Assembly: GCA_021733665.1 (NCBI GenBank)
Contig: JAHREI010000001.1
Coordinates: 62,001 to 126,000, forward strand
Origin: Bacillus subtilis
GTDB lineage: Bacteria > Pseudomonadota > Alphaproteobacteria > Rhizobiales > Rhizobiaceae
Direction of reading: 5' to 3'
DNA: 64,000 nucleotides
The notes under the pieces were generated by a model. That model was not told the DNA's origin. It worked only from the letters and a program-made list of their open reading frames with translations, and ran no database searches. Numbering within the stretch: the stretch's first letter is position 1; each line of letters begins with the position of its first letter. Of the stretch, positions 18,084-27,174 are shown piece after piece. The translations under genes were made by a program, and so were the position numbers.

Positions 18084-19655
18084 CTAAGACCCCTCATTAC
18101 TTGACAACCAAATTTTCTTTGTCAGAGCCCTGTCGTATTTAATCATACTGTTCAACTGCCCTGTACCAAATTGCTCAACCAATGTTGGCTGATCGGATAG
18201 CAGGGACACGCCTAATCCCGCGCGTCTTTCCGGCAGATTAAATCCAAGCAATTCCAATATTGTAGGATAAGTATCAAAGGTTGCAGACTGTTTGTTTTTA
18301 ACCGAAACACCTACCCCGTCGCCGATAAATGCAAGAAAATTCAAGCGATTATGCTTCTTAAGCTGTGATGTAACCTCTGTTTGCATCACCAGATGATCAC
18401 TCATGACCACGACCAGCGTATTGTCCAGCAAATTTGCTTTTTCCAGCTCACCAATAAACTGCTTAATATGATGCCCCATGCATTGTACAGAGAATAAGAT
18501 GCTTTTGTCACTGGCCGGAACCAGATCAGAGTGACAGCTTTGCGACGGGTAACCTTTTGAACTATGGCCGCCAATTGTCAAAACTGTAAGCAAAAACGGC
18601 TTTTTATTTTTATGTAATTCATGCGTTTTTTCTAATGCTGCACCGAACAAGGTGTCATCATACAAGCCCCATGAATTCAAATAATCGCCCGCTTTTTCTC
18701 TATGAACCGGATAAATATCTGATTTGTTATAGTTATGTTGCGACATAAATTTATCTGTGCCGGCGAAAGCCAGATCGCCGCCATAAACAAATTCATTAGT
18801 ATAGCCGTTTGCCGCCAGAACATCGCTCAGGCATGTGACGCCGGGCAGAAATTCTTTACGTTGGGCAAAATTATTTTCACTTAACAAGCCAATAGGCTGC
18901 AAGGAAGTACCGCATTGGCTGGCGATTAATCCGGCAACGGTCCAGCCTGTATTCGTCACCTGCTCAACGCCAACGATTTCCATTCCCTGACTAGCAATGT
19001 CAATCATAGGTGCATAAACGGCCTTACCATTTTCCAGATGTTGATAGGTTCTCTCTCCGCTTTCTGCATAGATCAGGATAACATTCTTAGGCGAAGCAGA
19101 TAATTTAATATTCCGATCCACATCCTGAAACAGCGCAGGCATTACGGCGTGATGGTGGGAATAATACAGGGATCCCATTAAATGGGTCGCAAAGGGCGTT
19201 ACCAAAAAAATTGGAAGCGCCAATAAACGATCCGCGATTTCTATGACCCTGAATCTGTTGATGAAGTACACCAAAGAAACACTCATCAGTACAAACAACA
19301 GTAAATATCGGGAAGCTTCACGGAAAAGAGCTGCTTCTGTCGCTGCACCTTCGAGACCTGCTTCGAAGTGAAACATTAAAGCGCCAACGTCTACATCACC
19401 GAATAATTTTTGATACCAAAAGCAAAAATAAACAACGAACAGCGGAAATATAGAAAAAGCAAATTTATGCTTTTTCGTTACCGTATTTTTTCCAAGATAA
19501 ATCAAAAGACATATTAAAAATATGGCACAAATTATACCAATATTGACCCATGCATAGCGGGGTAACTCACTTATTTTTCTGGCTATGTCCCCCACCAAAA
19601 ATGAAATTATCACGGCAAATATTATATCAACTATATTGATTTTGTTTTTCTTCAT
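18084..19655 (-). CDS. OpgB/MdoB-like phosphoglycerol transferase (sulfatase-fold, membrane-anchored)
   Basis: 523 aa. Four to five N-terminal membrane helices (residues ~9-165) carry a periplasmic alkaline-phosphatase/sulfatase-fold domain. NVILIYAESGERTY carries the metal-binding Glu; NTGWTVAGLIASQCG holds the catalytic Thr/Ser area; YGGDLAFAGTDKFMSQH and VVVMSDHLVM (Asp-His metal ligands) match phosphoglycerol transferase I more than lipid-A phosphoethanolamine transferases. Such enzymes decorate periplasmic glucans with phosphoglycerol; in Brucellaceae the substrate could be cyclic beta-glucan. The gene and its upstream 190 bp are visibly richer in A/T than the neighbours, and both flanks are ordinary core genes, which suggests horizontal acquisition. 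It is transcribed alone. Confidence 0.8.
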   Translation of the reverse strand: MKKNKINIVDIIFAVIISFLVGDIARKISELPRYAWVNIGIICAIFLICLLIYLGKNTVTKKHKFAFSIFPLFVVYFCFWYQKLFGDVDVGALMFHFEAGLEGAATEAALFREASRYLLLFVLMSVSLVYFINRFRVIEIADRLLALPIFLVTPFATHLMGSLYYSHHHAVMPALFQDVDRNIKLSASPKNVILIYAESGERTYQHLENGKAVYAPMIDIASQGMEIVGVEQVTNTGWTVAGLIASQCGTSLQPIGLLSENNFAQRKEFLPGVTCLSDVLAANGYTNEFVYGGDLAFAGTDKFMSQHNYNKSDIYPVHREKAGDYLNSWGLYDDTLFGAALEKTHELHKNKKPFLLTVLTIGGHSSKGYPSQSCHSDLVPASDKSILFSVQCMGHHIKQFIGELEKANLLDNTLVVVMSDHLVMQTEVTSQLKKHNRLNFLAFIGDGVGVSVKNKQSATFDTYPTILELLGFNLPERRAGLGVSLLSDQPTLVEQFGTGQLNSMIKYDRALTKKIWLSSNEGS

Positions 19656-19795
19656 ATTATTACCGAAAAATTTAATTTTTTTGCTTGTTTAAATTTAAAT
19701 TTTGCATTGTCAACAAAGTAAATAAAACAACAAACAAGTAAAATTCGACAAAAAAATCAATAAACTCTAATTTAGAAATTATCTAATCAAAAATA

Positions 19796-19822
19796 AAAAC
19801 ACGCCCGTAGGCGTGTTTTTTC
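19796..19822 (-). terminator. Rho-independent terminator of tesB
   Basis: CACGCC (19800-19805) and GGCGTG (19810-19815) with a CGTA loop, extended by A/T pairs. Minus-strand reading gives a GC stem followed by TTTTTATTTTTG. It is also T-rich on the plus strand, so it may work both ways. Confidence 0.8.
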
Positions 19823-19846
19823 ATCTCATAACTAAAGGCATCAGGT

Positions 19847-20710
19847 TCAGTCGCGTACGCGGATCAGCCCTTCCTGTGCGGTAGAGGCAATCAACACACC
19901 ATCGCGGGTAAAAATCGAGCCACGATTAAAGCCACGCGCACCTGTCGCCATCGGACTGTCCTGACTGTAAAGCAGCCAGTCATTCAGCTTACACGGGTGA
20001 TGGAACCACATGGAATGATCCAGACTGGCAACCTGTATGCCCGGATCAAAAACAACGCGCCCGTGCGCATGCAGCGATGTATCCAGCAAAGTCATATCCG
20101 ATAGGTACGCCAGAATTGCCGCTTGCAATGCACGGTCATCAGGCACTTCACCACAGGCACGCACCCAGACATTCTGCTCCGGCGGCAGCGGATCTTTGGT
20201 CAGATAATGGCTCAGCGATACCGGCTTCATATCAATCGGTTGTTCACGCTCCAGATATTTGCGTACCACTTTCGGCGCCATTTCAAGATATTGCTCTTTC
20301 ATATCCCGAATGCTGAGTAGTTTTTCCGGCATTGGCACATGCAGCGGCATCGGGATTTGGTGCTCCAATCCCGGCTCATCAATCTGGAAAGAGGCAGAAA
20401 GCGTGAAGATTGCCTTGCCATGCTGGATAGCCACAACCTGACGGGTCGAAAAACTGGAGCCATCACGCAGGCGCTCCACGCGATAAATAATCGGAATGGA
20501 GGGATCGCCAGGCCGCATAAAATAACCATGCAGGGAATGCACAAAGCGGCCTTCTTCAACAGTACGTTGCGCTGCGACCAGCGCCTGCCCGATCACCTGT
20601 CCGCCAAAGACGCGCTGCCAGCCTACCTGCGGACTGCGGCCACGAAACAAATTATGCTCCAGCGGTTCCAGATCAAGGATCGACAATAATTCTTTCATCG
20701 CATCAGACAT
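19847..20710 (-). CDS. tesB: Acyl-CoA thioesterase II
   Basis: 287 aa from the ATG at 20710 (MSDAMKELLSILDLEPLEHN); the open frame continues upstream but the family starts here. Double hot-dog fold: FRGRSPQVGWQRVFGGQVIGQ and SLHGYFMRPGDPSIPI in the first half; SLDHSMWFHHPCKLNDWLLY, with the active-site Asp of the Asp/Gln/Thr triad, in the second; GFNRGSIFTRDGVLIASTAQEG is the diagnostic C-terminal block. It hydrolyses medium- and long-chain acyl-CoAs to free acid and CoA. Its promoter region is shared with the divergent hydroxylase gene at 20913. A strong terminator follows. Confidence 0.95.
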   Translation of the reverse strand: MSDAMKELLSILDLEPLEHNLFRGRSPQVGWQRVFGGQVIGQALVAAQRTVEEGRFVHSLHGYFMRPGDPSIPIIYRVERLRDGSSFSTRQVVAIQHGKAIFTLSASFQIDEPGLEHQIPMPLHVPMPEKLLSIRDMKEQYLEMAPKVVRKYLEREQPIDMKPVSLSHYLTKDPLPPEQNVWVRACGEVPDDRALQAAILAYLSDMTLLDTSLHAHGRVVFDPGIQVASLDHSMWFHHPCKLNDWLLYSQDSPMATGARGFNRGSIFTRDGVLIASTAQEGLIRVRD

Positions 20711-20912
20711 AGAAAACTCATTTTCAGCAACAGATACACTATGGCTACAACCGGTTGTCCAAAGGTGCAAGGGAATGCGGGTAAAAACTGCGGCATTTCC
20801 GCTTGAGACAAACCAGCTTAAAGCCTATCTACATCTATATGATATAAAGCACGAACACGTTTAAAAGGAACTGACAGTCCTGCAAACCTGTTGTGCAGAG
20901 AAGGAAACCCTC

Positions 20913-22184
20913 ATGGCCAAAACGTCCCGCAAATCATCTCCGGTTGCTGCTGAAATACCTTCAGCGCCGGTCAAAACAGATGTTGTGATCGCCGGTGCAG
21001 GCTATGTGGGGATGACCACTGCGGTCGCCATTAAAACAGGCGCACCGCAGCTTGATGTGACCATCATTGATGCGGCTCCAGCCGGTCAGTGGAAAAAAGA
21101 TCCACGTGCTTCAGCGATTGCCGCCGCCGCAACCCGTATGCTGGAACAGCTTGGCTGCTGGCAGGCGATCAAACCGGATGCCCAGCCGATCAATGACATG
21201 GTGATCACCGATTCCCGCGTATCCGATCCGGTGCGCCCTGTTTTCCTGACCTTTGCCGGTGAGGTTAATCCGGGTGAACCCTTCGCCCATATGGTTGAAA
21301 ACAAAGTTCTCAATGCCTCGCTTCATGCCAAGGCAGCTGAACTCGGAATTAATGTGATTGAAGGTTGCGGCGTTGAAGGCTTCACCACCGAATCCAATGC
21401 TGTGACTGTGACACTGGCCGATGGCCGCACGCTGGAAACAAGACTGCTGGTCGGCGCCGATGGCGTGCGCTCACGCATGCGCGATCAGGCCGGTATTAAA
21501 ACCGTTCACTGGAGCTATGGTCAGTCCGGCATTGTCTGCAATGTCTCCCATGAGCGTCCGCATGAAGGCCGCGCGATTGAACATTTCCTGCCTGCAGGGC
21601 CTTTTGCCATTCTGCCGCTCAAAGGCAACCGTTCCTCCCTCGTCTGGGCAGAGCGCACTGAAGATGCCAACAGTCTGGTTGCGCAGGATGATTTCGTTTT
21701 TGAAGCCGAACTGGAACAGCGCTTCGGTCATCATCTGGGTGAAATCCGCGTAGAAGGCAACAAGCGGGCTTTTCCGCTGGGCCTCACATTGGCGCGTGAA
21801 TTTGTAAAGCCGCGCTTCGCACTGGTCGGTGATGCCGCTCACGGTATTCACCCGATTGCCGGACAGGGGCTTAATCTCGGCTTCCGCGATGCAGCAACGC
21901 TTGCACAGGTGATTGTTGATACCGAGCGCCTCGGTCTTGATATCGGCTCCTTTGCTGCGCTCGAAAAATACCAGACATGGCGCCGCTTCGACACTGTGCA
22001 GATGGGCGTCAGCACCGATGTTCTGACCCGACTGTTTTCTAATGACAATCTGGCACTACGCACCGTGCGTGACATCGGGCTCGGTCTTGTTGACCGCCTG
22101 CCGGTGATGAAAAACTATTTCATCAAACAGGCAGCCGGTTTTGGCAAGGAAAACCCGCGCCTGTTACAGGGTGAAGCGATCTGA
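20913..22184 (+). CDS. UbiH/UbiF/Coq6-family ubiquinone biosynthesis monooxygenase
   Basis: 423 aa. The FAD-dependent aromatic hydroxylase plan is clear: GxGxxG in DVVIAGAGYVGMTTAVAI (after a ~20-residue extension rich in Lys/Ser), the DG motif in LLVGADGVRSRMRDQAG, and the second FAD motif in FALVGDAAHGIHPIAGQGLN, followed by LGFRDAATLA. The latter GDAAH-x-x-x-P-x-x-G-Q-G-x-N-x-G is characteristic of the ubiquinone hydroxylases. Which ring position (C1, C5 or C6) it hydroxylates cannot be told from sequence alone; alphaproteobacterial members such as UbiL can act at more than one position. It is transcribed alone, divergent from tesB. Confidence 0.9.
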   Translation: MAKTSRKSSPVAAEIPSAPVKTDVVIAGAGYVGMTTAVAIKTGAPQLDVTIIDAAPAGQWKKDPRASAIAAAATRMLEQLGCWQAIKPDAQPINDMVITDSRVSDPVRPVFLTFAGEVNPGEPFAHMVENKVLNASLHAKAAELGINVIEGCGVEGFTTESNAVTVTLADGRTLETRLLVGADGVRSRMRDQAGIKTVHWSYGQSGIVCNVSHERPHEGRAIEHFLPAGPFAILPLKGNRSSLVWAERTEDANSLVAQDDFVFEAELEQRFGHHLGEIRVEGNKRAFPLGLTLAREFVKPRFALVGDAAHGIHPIAGQGLNLGFRDAATLAQVIVDTERLGLDIGSFAALEKYQTWRRFDTVQMGVSTDVLTRLFSNDNLALRTVRDIGLGLVDRLPVMKNYFIKQAAGFGKENPRLLQGEAI

Positions 22185-22277
22185 CAAAAATCTGCTTGGA
22201 TTGCACTGGATAATAGGCACGTCAAAACTATTTCTTTTCATAGAGTCTCAGACACGGGATCAATTAGGAGAGAGACA

Positions 22278-22715
22278 ATGAACCGAACTGCCACGGCCAT
22301 CTGGAACGGCGACCTGAAAACCGGTACCGGAAAACTGACAACCCAGAGCACCGCACTCAATGAACTGCCATATAGCTTCAAATCACGGACTGAAGATATA
22401 CACGGCAATGCAGGCACCAATCCGGAAGAACTGATTGGTGCTGCCCATGCCGGTTGCTTTGCCATGATGCTGTCATCCCTGCTTTCCACCAATGGCACAC
22501 CGCCAACGGAATTACAGGCAACCGCGACCATCAGCACCGTGCCGAATGAAGGTGGCGGTTTTTCTATTGCCAAAAGCGATCTGACCTTGCGCGCACGTGT
22601 TGCCAATATTTCAGAGAATGATTTTCAAAAGCTGGCCAAGCAGGCCAAAGAAAATTGTCCCGTCTCCCGCGCTTTGAACGCGCTGGAAATCAATCTTACA
22701 GCCACATTGCTGTAA
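22278..22715 (+). CDS. OsmC-family organic hydroperoxide reductase
   Basis: 145 aa starting at the ATG at 22278 behind TAGGAGAGAGACA. The two redox cysteines of the OsmC/Ohr family are present: the first in AAHAGCFAMMLSSLL, the second in AKENCPVSRAL. The N-terminal TAIWNGDLKTGTGKLTTQS and GTNPEELIGAAHAGC point to the OsmC subgroup, not Ohr. Such enzymes reduce organic peroxides with dihydrolipoyl-type electron donors. It stands alone and ends at a good terminator. Confidence 0.93.
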   Translation: MNRTATAIWNGDLKTGTGKLTTQSTALNELPYSFKSRTEDIHGNAGTNPEELIGAAHAGCFAMMLSSLLSTNGTPPTELQATATISTVPNEGGGFSIAKSDLTLRARVANISENDFQKLAKQAKENCPVSRALNALEINLTATLL

Positions 22716-22729
22716 GAGAAGCTCCAATA

Positions 22730-22763
22730 AAAAAGCCGCCGGTCAGACTGGCGGCTTTTTTAT
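22730..22763. terminator. Bidirectional terminator between osmC and the VOC gene
   Basis: AAAAAGCCGCC (22730-22740) and GGCGGCTTTTTT (22750 on) flank a 9-nt loop, with T-runs in both directions. It separates the convergent osmC and VOC genes. Confidence 0.85.
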
Positions 22764-23135
22764 TTATGCAGGCATATGACAGACAACTTCTATCATATGT
22801 CCGTCAGGATCTTTAACCAAAGCACTGTAATAATCGGCATGATAATTAGGGCGTAAAACCGGTGCGCTATGCTCAACTCCGCCTGCACTGAGTGCTGCCT
22901 GATAGAAACGCTCAACCTCGCCGCGTGTACCCGCCAGAAATGCCAGATGCATCTGCCCCTGATAGGCGGAGCCTTTTTGCGAGCCAATCCAGAATTCCGG
23001 ATTACCGTGGCGGCCATAGCCCTGCCAGTTGCCGAATTCAGTTACAGCATCAATACCTAAAGGTGCCAGAGCAGCAGAATAAAACGCCCGTGCCTTATCT
23101 TTATTGGTGACCATAAATCCGATCTGATCAAGCAT
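22764..23135 (-). CDS. VOC (glyoxalase/bleomycin resistance) superfamily protein
   Basis: 123 aa from the ATG at 23135, chosen because GGAGG stands five bases upstream. It shows the single-chain vicinal-oxygen-chelate pattern: LDQIGFMVTNKDKARAFYSAALAPLGI (first beta-alpha-beta unit), FWIGSQ, HLAFLAGTRGEVERFYQAAL, and the closing YYSALVKDPDGHMIEVVCH, where the Glu is a usual metal ligand. Proteins of this subgroup (lactoylglutathione-lyase-related) have varied roles and no substrate can be named. It converges on osmC with a shared terminator. Confidence 0.88.
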   Translation of the reverse strand: MLDQIGFMVTNKDKARAFYSAALAPLGIDAVTEFGNWQGYGRHGNPEFWIGSQKGSAYQGQMHLAFLAGTRGEVERFYQAALSAGGVEHSAPVLRPNYHADYYSALVKDPDGHMIEVVCHMPA

Positions 23136-23258
23136 AGCGGCCTCCGCCAAAGATTACACATCTTATGCAAATGCAAAACGCCGATAACGCGTAAGAGTTG
23201 CAGGTTAACTTATAAAAATTTAAACGCGCTTAATCCGGCGGATTTATGAAGCCAATAA

Positions 23259-23285
23259 AAAAGGCACCACGAAAGGTGCCTTTTA
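23259..23285 (-). terminator. Terminator of the sdhCDAB operon
   Basis: AAGGCACC (23261-23268) with GGTGCCTT (23275-23282), loop ACGAAA. Read on the minus strand, the stem is followed by TTTTTTATTGG, just past the sdhB stop. Confidence 0.8.
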
Positions 23286-23306
23286 ATTTTTTGATTATTC
23301 ACACGA

Positions 23307-24086
23307 TTACACGCGACGTTCGACCATCATTTTCTTGATTTCGGCAATCGCCTTAGCTGGGTTCAGGCCTTTCGGGCATGTCTGCGCGCAGTTCATGATT
23401 GTGTGGCAGCGATAAAGGCGGAACGGATCTTCGAGATTATCGAGACGTTCGCCTTTTGCCTCATCACGCGAGTCAATCAACCAGCGATAGGCCTGAAGCA
23501 GCACGGCAGGGCCGAGATAACGGTCGCCGTTCCACCAGTAGCTCGGGCACGAGGTCGAGCAGCAGGCACACAGAATGCACTCATAAAGACCGTCCAGCTT
23601 GGCGCGGTCTTCATGGCTCTGCAGCCACTCTTTCTGCGGCTCAGGAGAAACAGTTTTCAGCCAAGGCTCGATGGAGCGGTGCTGCGCATAGAAATGGCTG
23701 AGATCAGGCACCAGATCCTTCACAACCGGCATATGCGGCAGCGGATAGATCTTAACAGTGCCTTTGATATCTTCCATGCCTTTGGTGCATGCAAGCGTAT
23801 TCGAACCATCAATATTCATCGCGCAGGAACCGCAAATACCTTCACGGCATGAGCGGCGCAGCGTCAATGTCGGATCAATTTTGTTCTTGATGTACAGAAG
23901 TGCATCGAGAACCATCGGGCCGCAATCATCAAGATCAACATAGAATGTGTCGAGACGCGGGTTTTCACCATCGTCCGGCGACCAGCGGTAAATCTTGAAC
24001 TCACGCAGGTTCGTTGCGCCCGCAGGCTTGTCCCAGACTTTGCCGGGACGGATCTGCGAATTCTTGGGAAGTGCCAGTTCTACCAT
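23307..24086 (-). CDS. sdhB: Succinate dehydrogenase iron-sulfur subunit
   Basis: 259 aa. It carries electrons from the SdhA flavin to ubiquinone. All three cluster motifs are visible: [2Fe-2S] ligands in [21 protein letters not shown] (quoted to the fourth Cys only as residues ~74-94), the [4Fe-4S] in [16 protein letters not shown], and [3Fe-4S]/[4Fe-4S] ligands in [25 protein letters not shown] is the quinone-site region with the conserved Trp. It lies 17 bp after sdhA, is the last gene of sdhCDAB, and is followed by a terminator. Confidence 0.98.
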   Translation of the reverse strand: MVELALPKNSQIRPGKVWDKPAGATNLREFKIYRWSPDDGENPRLDTFYVDLDDCGPMVLDALLYIKNKIDPTLTLRRSCREGICGSCAMNIDGSNTLACTKGMEDIKGTVKIYPLPHMPVVKDLVPDLSHFYAQHRSIEPWLKTVSPEPQKEWLQSHEDRAKLDGLYECILCACCSTSCPSYWWNGDRYLGPAVLLQAYRWLIDSRDEAKGERLDNLEDPFRLYRCHTIMNCAQTCPKGLNPAKAIAEIKKMMVERRV

Positions 24087-24103
24087 TGCTCTTTCCCCAA
24101 TCC

Positions 24104-25939
24104 TTAGTAAACGCGCGCTTTAGGCGCAATTTTAGCGAGGCTGATGCCGCCGTCTTCTTCCTTGACCAGCGGGTCAAGATGAACAGGACGGTAGCCGAGC
24201 GTTACCTTGCCATCTCCCGAGAGCCAGGACAGCGAATGCTTGCGCCAGTTCACATCATCACGGTTCGGGAAATCTTCATGCGCATGGGCGCCACGGCTTT
24301 CCTTACGGGCTTCAGCGGCCACAACAGTGGTCATCGCATTGGCCATCAGGTTTTCCAGCTCCAGCGTTTCCATCAGGTCGGAGTTCCAGATCAGCGACCG
24401 GTCGGTCACTTTAATATCCGGCATTTCTTTCCAGATTTCAGCCATACGTTCACAACCCTGCTTCAGGGATTCCGAAGTACGGAACACAGCAGCATCTTCC
24501 TGCATTGTGCGCTGCATTTTTTCACGCAGAACAGCAGTCGGTGTGCCGCCGTCAGCAAAGCGCAGACGATCGAAACGATCCATGATCTTGTCACAGGCAG
24601 CAACATTGAGATCAGGAATTTTAGCTTCGCGGTCGATCACTTCACCGGCGCGGATTGCAGCCGCACGGCCGAACACCACGAGATCGATCAGCGAGTTGGA
24701 ACCAAGACGGTTTGCACCATGAACGGACGCACAACCGGCTTCACCAACAGCCATCAGACCCGGCTGTACACGATCCGGATTTTCTTCGGTCGGGTTCAGC
24801 ACTTCACCCCAATAGTTGGTCGGCACGCCGCCCATATTGTAGTGAACAGTCGGCAGAACCGGAATAGGTTCTTTGGTCAGATCAACACCGGCAAAAATCT
24901 TGGCGCTTTCTGAAATACCAGGCAGACGCTCATGCAGAATTGCCGGATCCAGATGATCCAGATGCAGATAGATGTGATCTTTGTTCTTGCCAACGCCGCG
25001 ACCTTCACGGATCTCAATGGTCATGCAGCGGGATACAACGTCACGTGATGCCAGATCTTTAGCGGAAGGAGCATAACGCTCCATGAAGCGCTCACCTTCG
25101 GAGTTAACCAGATAGCCGCCTTCACCGCGCGCGCCTTCAGTAATCAGGCAGCCTGCACCGTAAATACCGGTCGGATGGAACTGAACGAATTCCATATCCT
25201 GCAGAGGCAGACCGGCACGGGCAGCCATACCGCCGCCGTCACCTGTACAGGTGTGCGCGGATGTTGCTGAGAAGTAAGAACGACCGTAACCGCCGGTGGC
25301 CAGAACAACCATTTTGGCGGAGAAACGGTGAATAGTACCGTCATCCAGATTCCATGCCACAACGCCGGTGCAAACACCGTCAGTCATGATCAGATCGAGC
25401 GCAAAATATTCGATAAAGAACTGCGCATTGTTCTTGAGCGACTGGCCGTAAAGTGTGTGCAGAATAGCGTGACCGGTACGGTCAGCAGCAGCACAGGTAC
25501 GCTGTACCGGAGGGCCGTCACCGAAGTTCTGCATATGACCGCCGAACGGACGCTGATAGATTTTGCCTTCTTCAGTGCGGGAGAACGGCACGCCGTAATG
25601 TTCCAGCTCATAAACCGCCGCAGGCGCTTCACGGGCCAGATATTCCATGGCGTCTGTATCACCGAGCCAGTCGGAACCTTTAACAGTGTCATACATATGC
25701 CACTGCCAGCTGTCCGGGCCCATGTTGGAAAGCGAGGCAGCAATACCGCCCTGCGCTGCAACCGTGTGGGAGCGCGTCGGGAAAACCTTGGTAATACAGG
25801 CCGTTTTAAAGCCCTGCTCTGCCATACCCAGTGTTGCACGCAAGCCTGCGCCACCGGCACCAACAACCACAACGTCAAATTTGTGATCGACAAAGGTGTA
25901 TTTGCTGCCGTTAGCAGCTTTATCTTTAGTTGTTGCCAT
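24104..25939 (-). CDS. sdhA: Succinate dehydrogenase flavoprotein subunit
   Basis: 611 aa from the ATG at 25939 ([20 protein letters not shown]); upstream codons in the open frame overlap sdhD and are not family sequence. It oxidises succinate to fumarate. FAD-binding [18 protein letters not shown]; the covalent-flavin His in [14 protein letters not shown]; the active-site region [13 protein letters not shown]; the catalytic Arg in [20 protein letters not shown]; and the dicarboxylate-binding area [15 protein letters not shown] are all intact. Length matches alphaproteobacterial SdhA. It sits between sdhD (8 bp) and sdhB (17 bp) in the operon. Confidence 0.98.
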   Translation of the reverse strand: MATTKDKAANGSKYTFVDHKFDVVVVGAGGAGLRATLGMAEQGFKTACITKVFPTRSHTVAAQGGIAASLSNMGPDSWQWHMYDTVKGSDWLGDTDAMEYLAREAPAAVYELEHYGVPFSRTEEGKIYQRPFGGHMQNFGDGPPVQRTCAAADRTGHAILHTLYGQSLKNNAQFFIEYFALDLIMTDGVCTGVVAWNLDDGTIHRFSAKMVVLATGGYGRSYFSATSAHTCTGDGGGMAARAGLPLQDMEFVQFHPTGIYGAGCLITEGARGEGGYLVNSEGERFMERYAPSAKDLASRDVVSRCMTIEIREGRGVGKNKDHIYLHLDHLDPAILHERLPGISESAKIFAGVDLTKEPIPVLPTVHYNMGGVPTNYWGEVLNPTEENPDRVQPGLMAVGEAGCASVHGANRLGSNSLIDLVVFGRAAAIRAGEVIDREAKIPDLNVAACDKIMDRFDRLRFADGGTPTAVLREKMQRTMQEDAAVFRTSESLKQGCERMAEIWKEMPDIKVTDRSLIWNSDLMETLELENLMANAMTTVVAAEARKESRGAHAHEDFPNRDDVNWRKHSLSWLSGDGKVTLGYRPVHLDPLVKEEDGGISLAKIAPKARVY

Positions 25940-25947
25940 TGGGCCTA

Positions 25948-26331
25948 TCAACCTCCGAAGCTGAGCTTGAGGATTGCAAATACACTCGCGCCGCCAACAA
26001 CAATCGCAAAGAAGGTGTTGAGCATAACGCAAACAATCTTCAGGCCTTCGCCATGAATATAATCTTCGATAATAACCTGCATGCCCAGACGCATGTGATA
26101 AACACCGGTCAGAACAAACAGTGCCATAACAATCGCATTAAACGGATGGGCAATTGCAGCGCGGACTTCGGCGTAATCTGCACCATTGAGGCAGATAATA
26201 AGACCGATGAAATAAATCACCAGCGGCACAAGTGCCACGGCACTCATACGCTGTGTCCAGAAATGGCCGGTGCCTTCTTTCGCGGAACCGAGACCGCGAA
26301 CCTTACCCAGAGGGGTACGCATATCTTGCAT
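25948..26331 (-). CDS. sdhD: Succinate dehydrogenase membrane anchor subunit
   Basis: 127 aa with three membrane helices (about residues 29-47, 60-80 and 100-122). [21 protein letters not shown] contains the H-x-x-x-R pattern near the quinone site; [21 protein letters not shown] carries the heme-ligand His region and the conserved ED-Y-x-H of SdhD. With SdhC it holds heme b and ubiquinone and anchors SdhAB on the cytoplasmic face. It lies 13 bp after sdhC and 8 bp before sdhA. Confidence 0.96.
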   Translation of the reverse strand: MQDMRTPLGKVRGLGSAKEGTGHFWTQRMSAVALVPLVIYFIGLIICLNGADYAEVRAAIAHPFNAIVMALFVLTGVYHMRLGMQVIIEDYIHGEGLKIVCVMLNTFFAIVVGGASVFAILKLSFGG

Positions 26332-26344
26332 AATATCTGTCCTC

Positions 26345-26746
26345 TCAGCGCAGGCTGTAAGCTACAACCCAGATCAGGATTGTCGCAATCACGGAAAATA
26401 CCACAGTCGCCCAAGCCATTTTGCTGGCGGTGTGTTTTTCGAGTCCTGCGCCCATATCCCAGATGAAATGGCGGATACCGCCTGCCAGATGCTGCATCAG
26501 AGCCCATGTGTAGCCGAACAGCACAAGGCGTCCGATCCACGAGCCGAACAGGCCATTGACGAAATTAAAGCAATCTTCACTGACTGCTGCGGAAATCAGC
26601 CATACGGCGAGCAATACAGTGCCGAAATAAAGTGCGCCGCCGGTAATACGGTGAATGATCGACGTCGTCATCGTGATTGCCGGTTTATAAATCGACAAAT
26701 GCGGTGACAGCGGGCGCTGGCTTTTGACTATTGGTCTTGTTGTCAT
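26345..26746 (-). CDS. sdhC: Succinate dehydrogenase cytochrome b556 subunit
   Basis: 133 aa from the ATG at 26746 (MTTRPIVKSQRPLSPHLSIY). Three membrane helices; RPLSPHLSIYKPAITMTTSI and HRITGGALYFG (quinone-site Ser/Arg and family signature SIxHRxTG) plus HLAGGIRHFIWD with the heme-ligating His are diagnostic. It is the first gene of sdhCDAB. Its 5' region contains the perfect 21-bp inverted repeat at 26831-26882, 85 bp before the start codon, which could affect expression of the whole operon. Confidence 0.96.
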   Translation of the reverse strand: MTTRPIVKSQRPLSPHLSIYKPAITMTTSIIHRITGGALYFGTVLLAVWLISAAVSEDCFNFVNGLFGSWIGRLVLFGYTWALMQHLAGGIRHFIWDMGAGLEKHTASKMAWATVVFSVIATILIWVVAYSLR

Positions 26747-26830
26747 AGCTATCCTGGTAAAAGTTACCGATAAACAGACCACATTAAACAAGCCGGTTCT
26801 CCGGCAAAATTCAGGGTCTGTTCATGCCCA

Positions 26831-26882
26831 ACAGAGTTTTCTTGTATGATGCTCCTGCGAACATCATACAAGAAAACTCTGT
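26831..26882. repeat. Perfect 21-bp inverted repeat upstream of sdhC
   Basis: Arms 26831-26851 and 26862-26882 are exact reverse complements, with a 10-nt loop (CTCCTGCGAA). There is no T-run on either side. It sits in the 428-bp gene-free region between sdhC and the GNAT gene. The rest of that region (26883-27174) shows no convincing gene. Confidence 0.95.
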
Positions 26883-27174
26883 CATAATAACATGCTGCAC
26901 AATTGCTGTAGCTGAATGCCCAGAACCGCGCAGTAGAGCGAATACGGCCAAGATCGTTTAAAGGACGACCATGTTAGGGCTTATCTACTGCGCTTTTGTC
27001 ACCACGTCAAAGTCACAACCATGCGACCAGCCATGCAATTAGTCGCACCTGAGCAGAGAGATGACGTTTTAAACGGTTTTATACGCGCTATTTCCGGACA
27101 AGCGTCAGAAAAATAAAATCCGGCGGCAAGGAAATTGTCCTGAATTTGAACCGCCGGACAGTATATCAGCGCAT

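Noticed and set aside
18084-19655. Lipid-A phosphoethanolamine transferase (colistin-resistance type)
   Set aside because: The catalytic-region blocks fit the OpgB phosphoglycerol transferase pattern better; the EptA/MCR-type motifs are not apparent.
24014-24913. 299-codon plus-strand open frame
   Set aside because: Antisense shadow of sdhA and sdhB; no domain features.
26971-27042. 23-codon ORF with AAAGGACG upstream between sdhC and the GNAT gene
   Set aside because: Too short, with no context or recognisable features; the ribosome-binding-like sequence alone is not enough.
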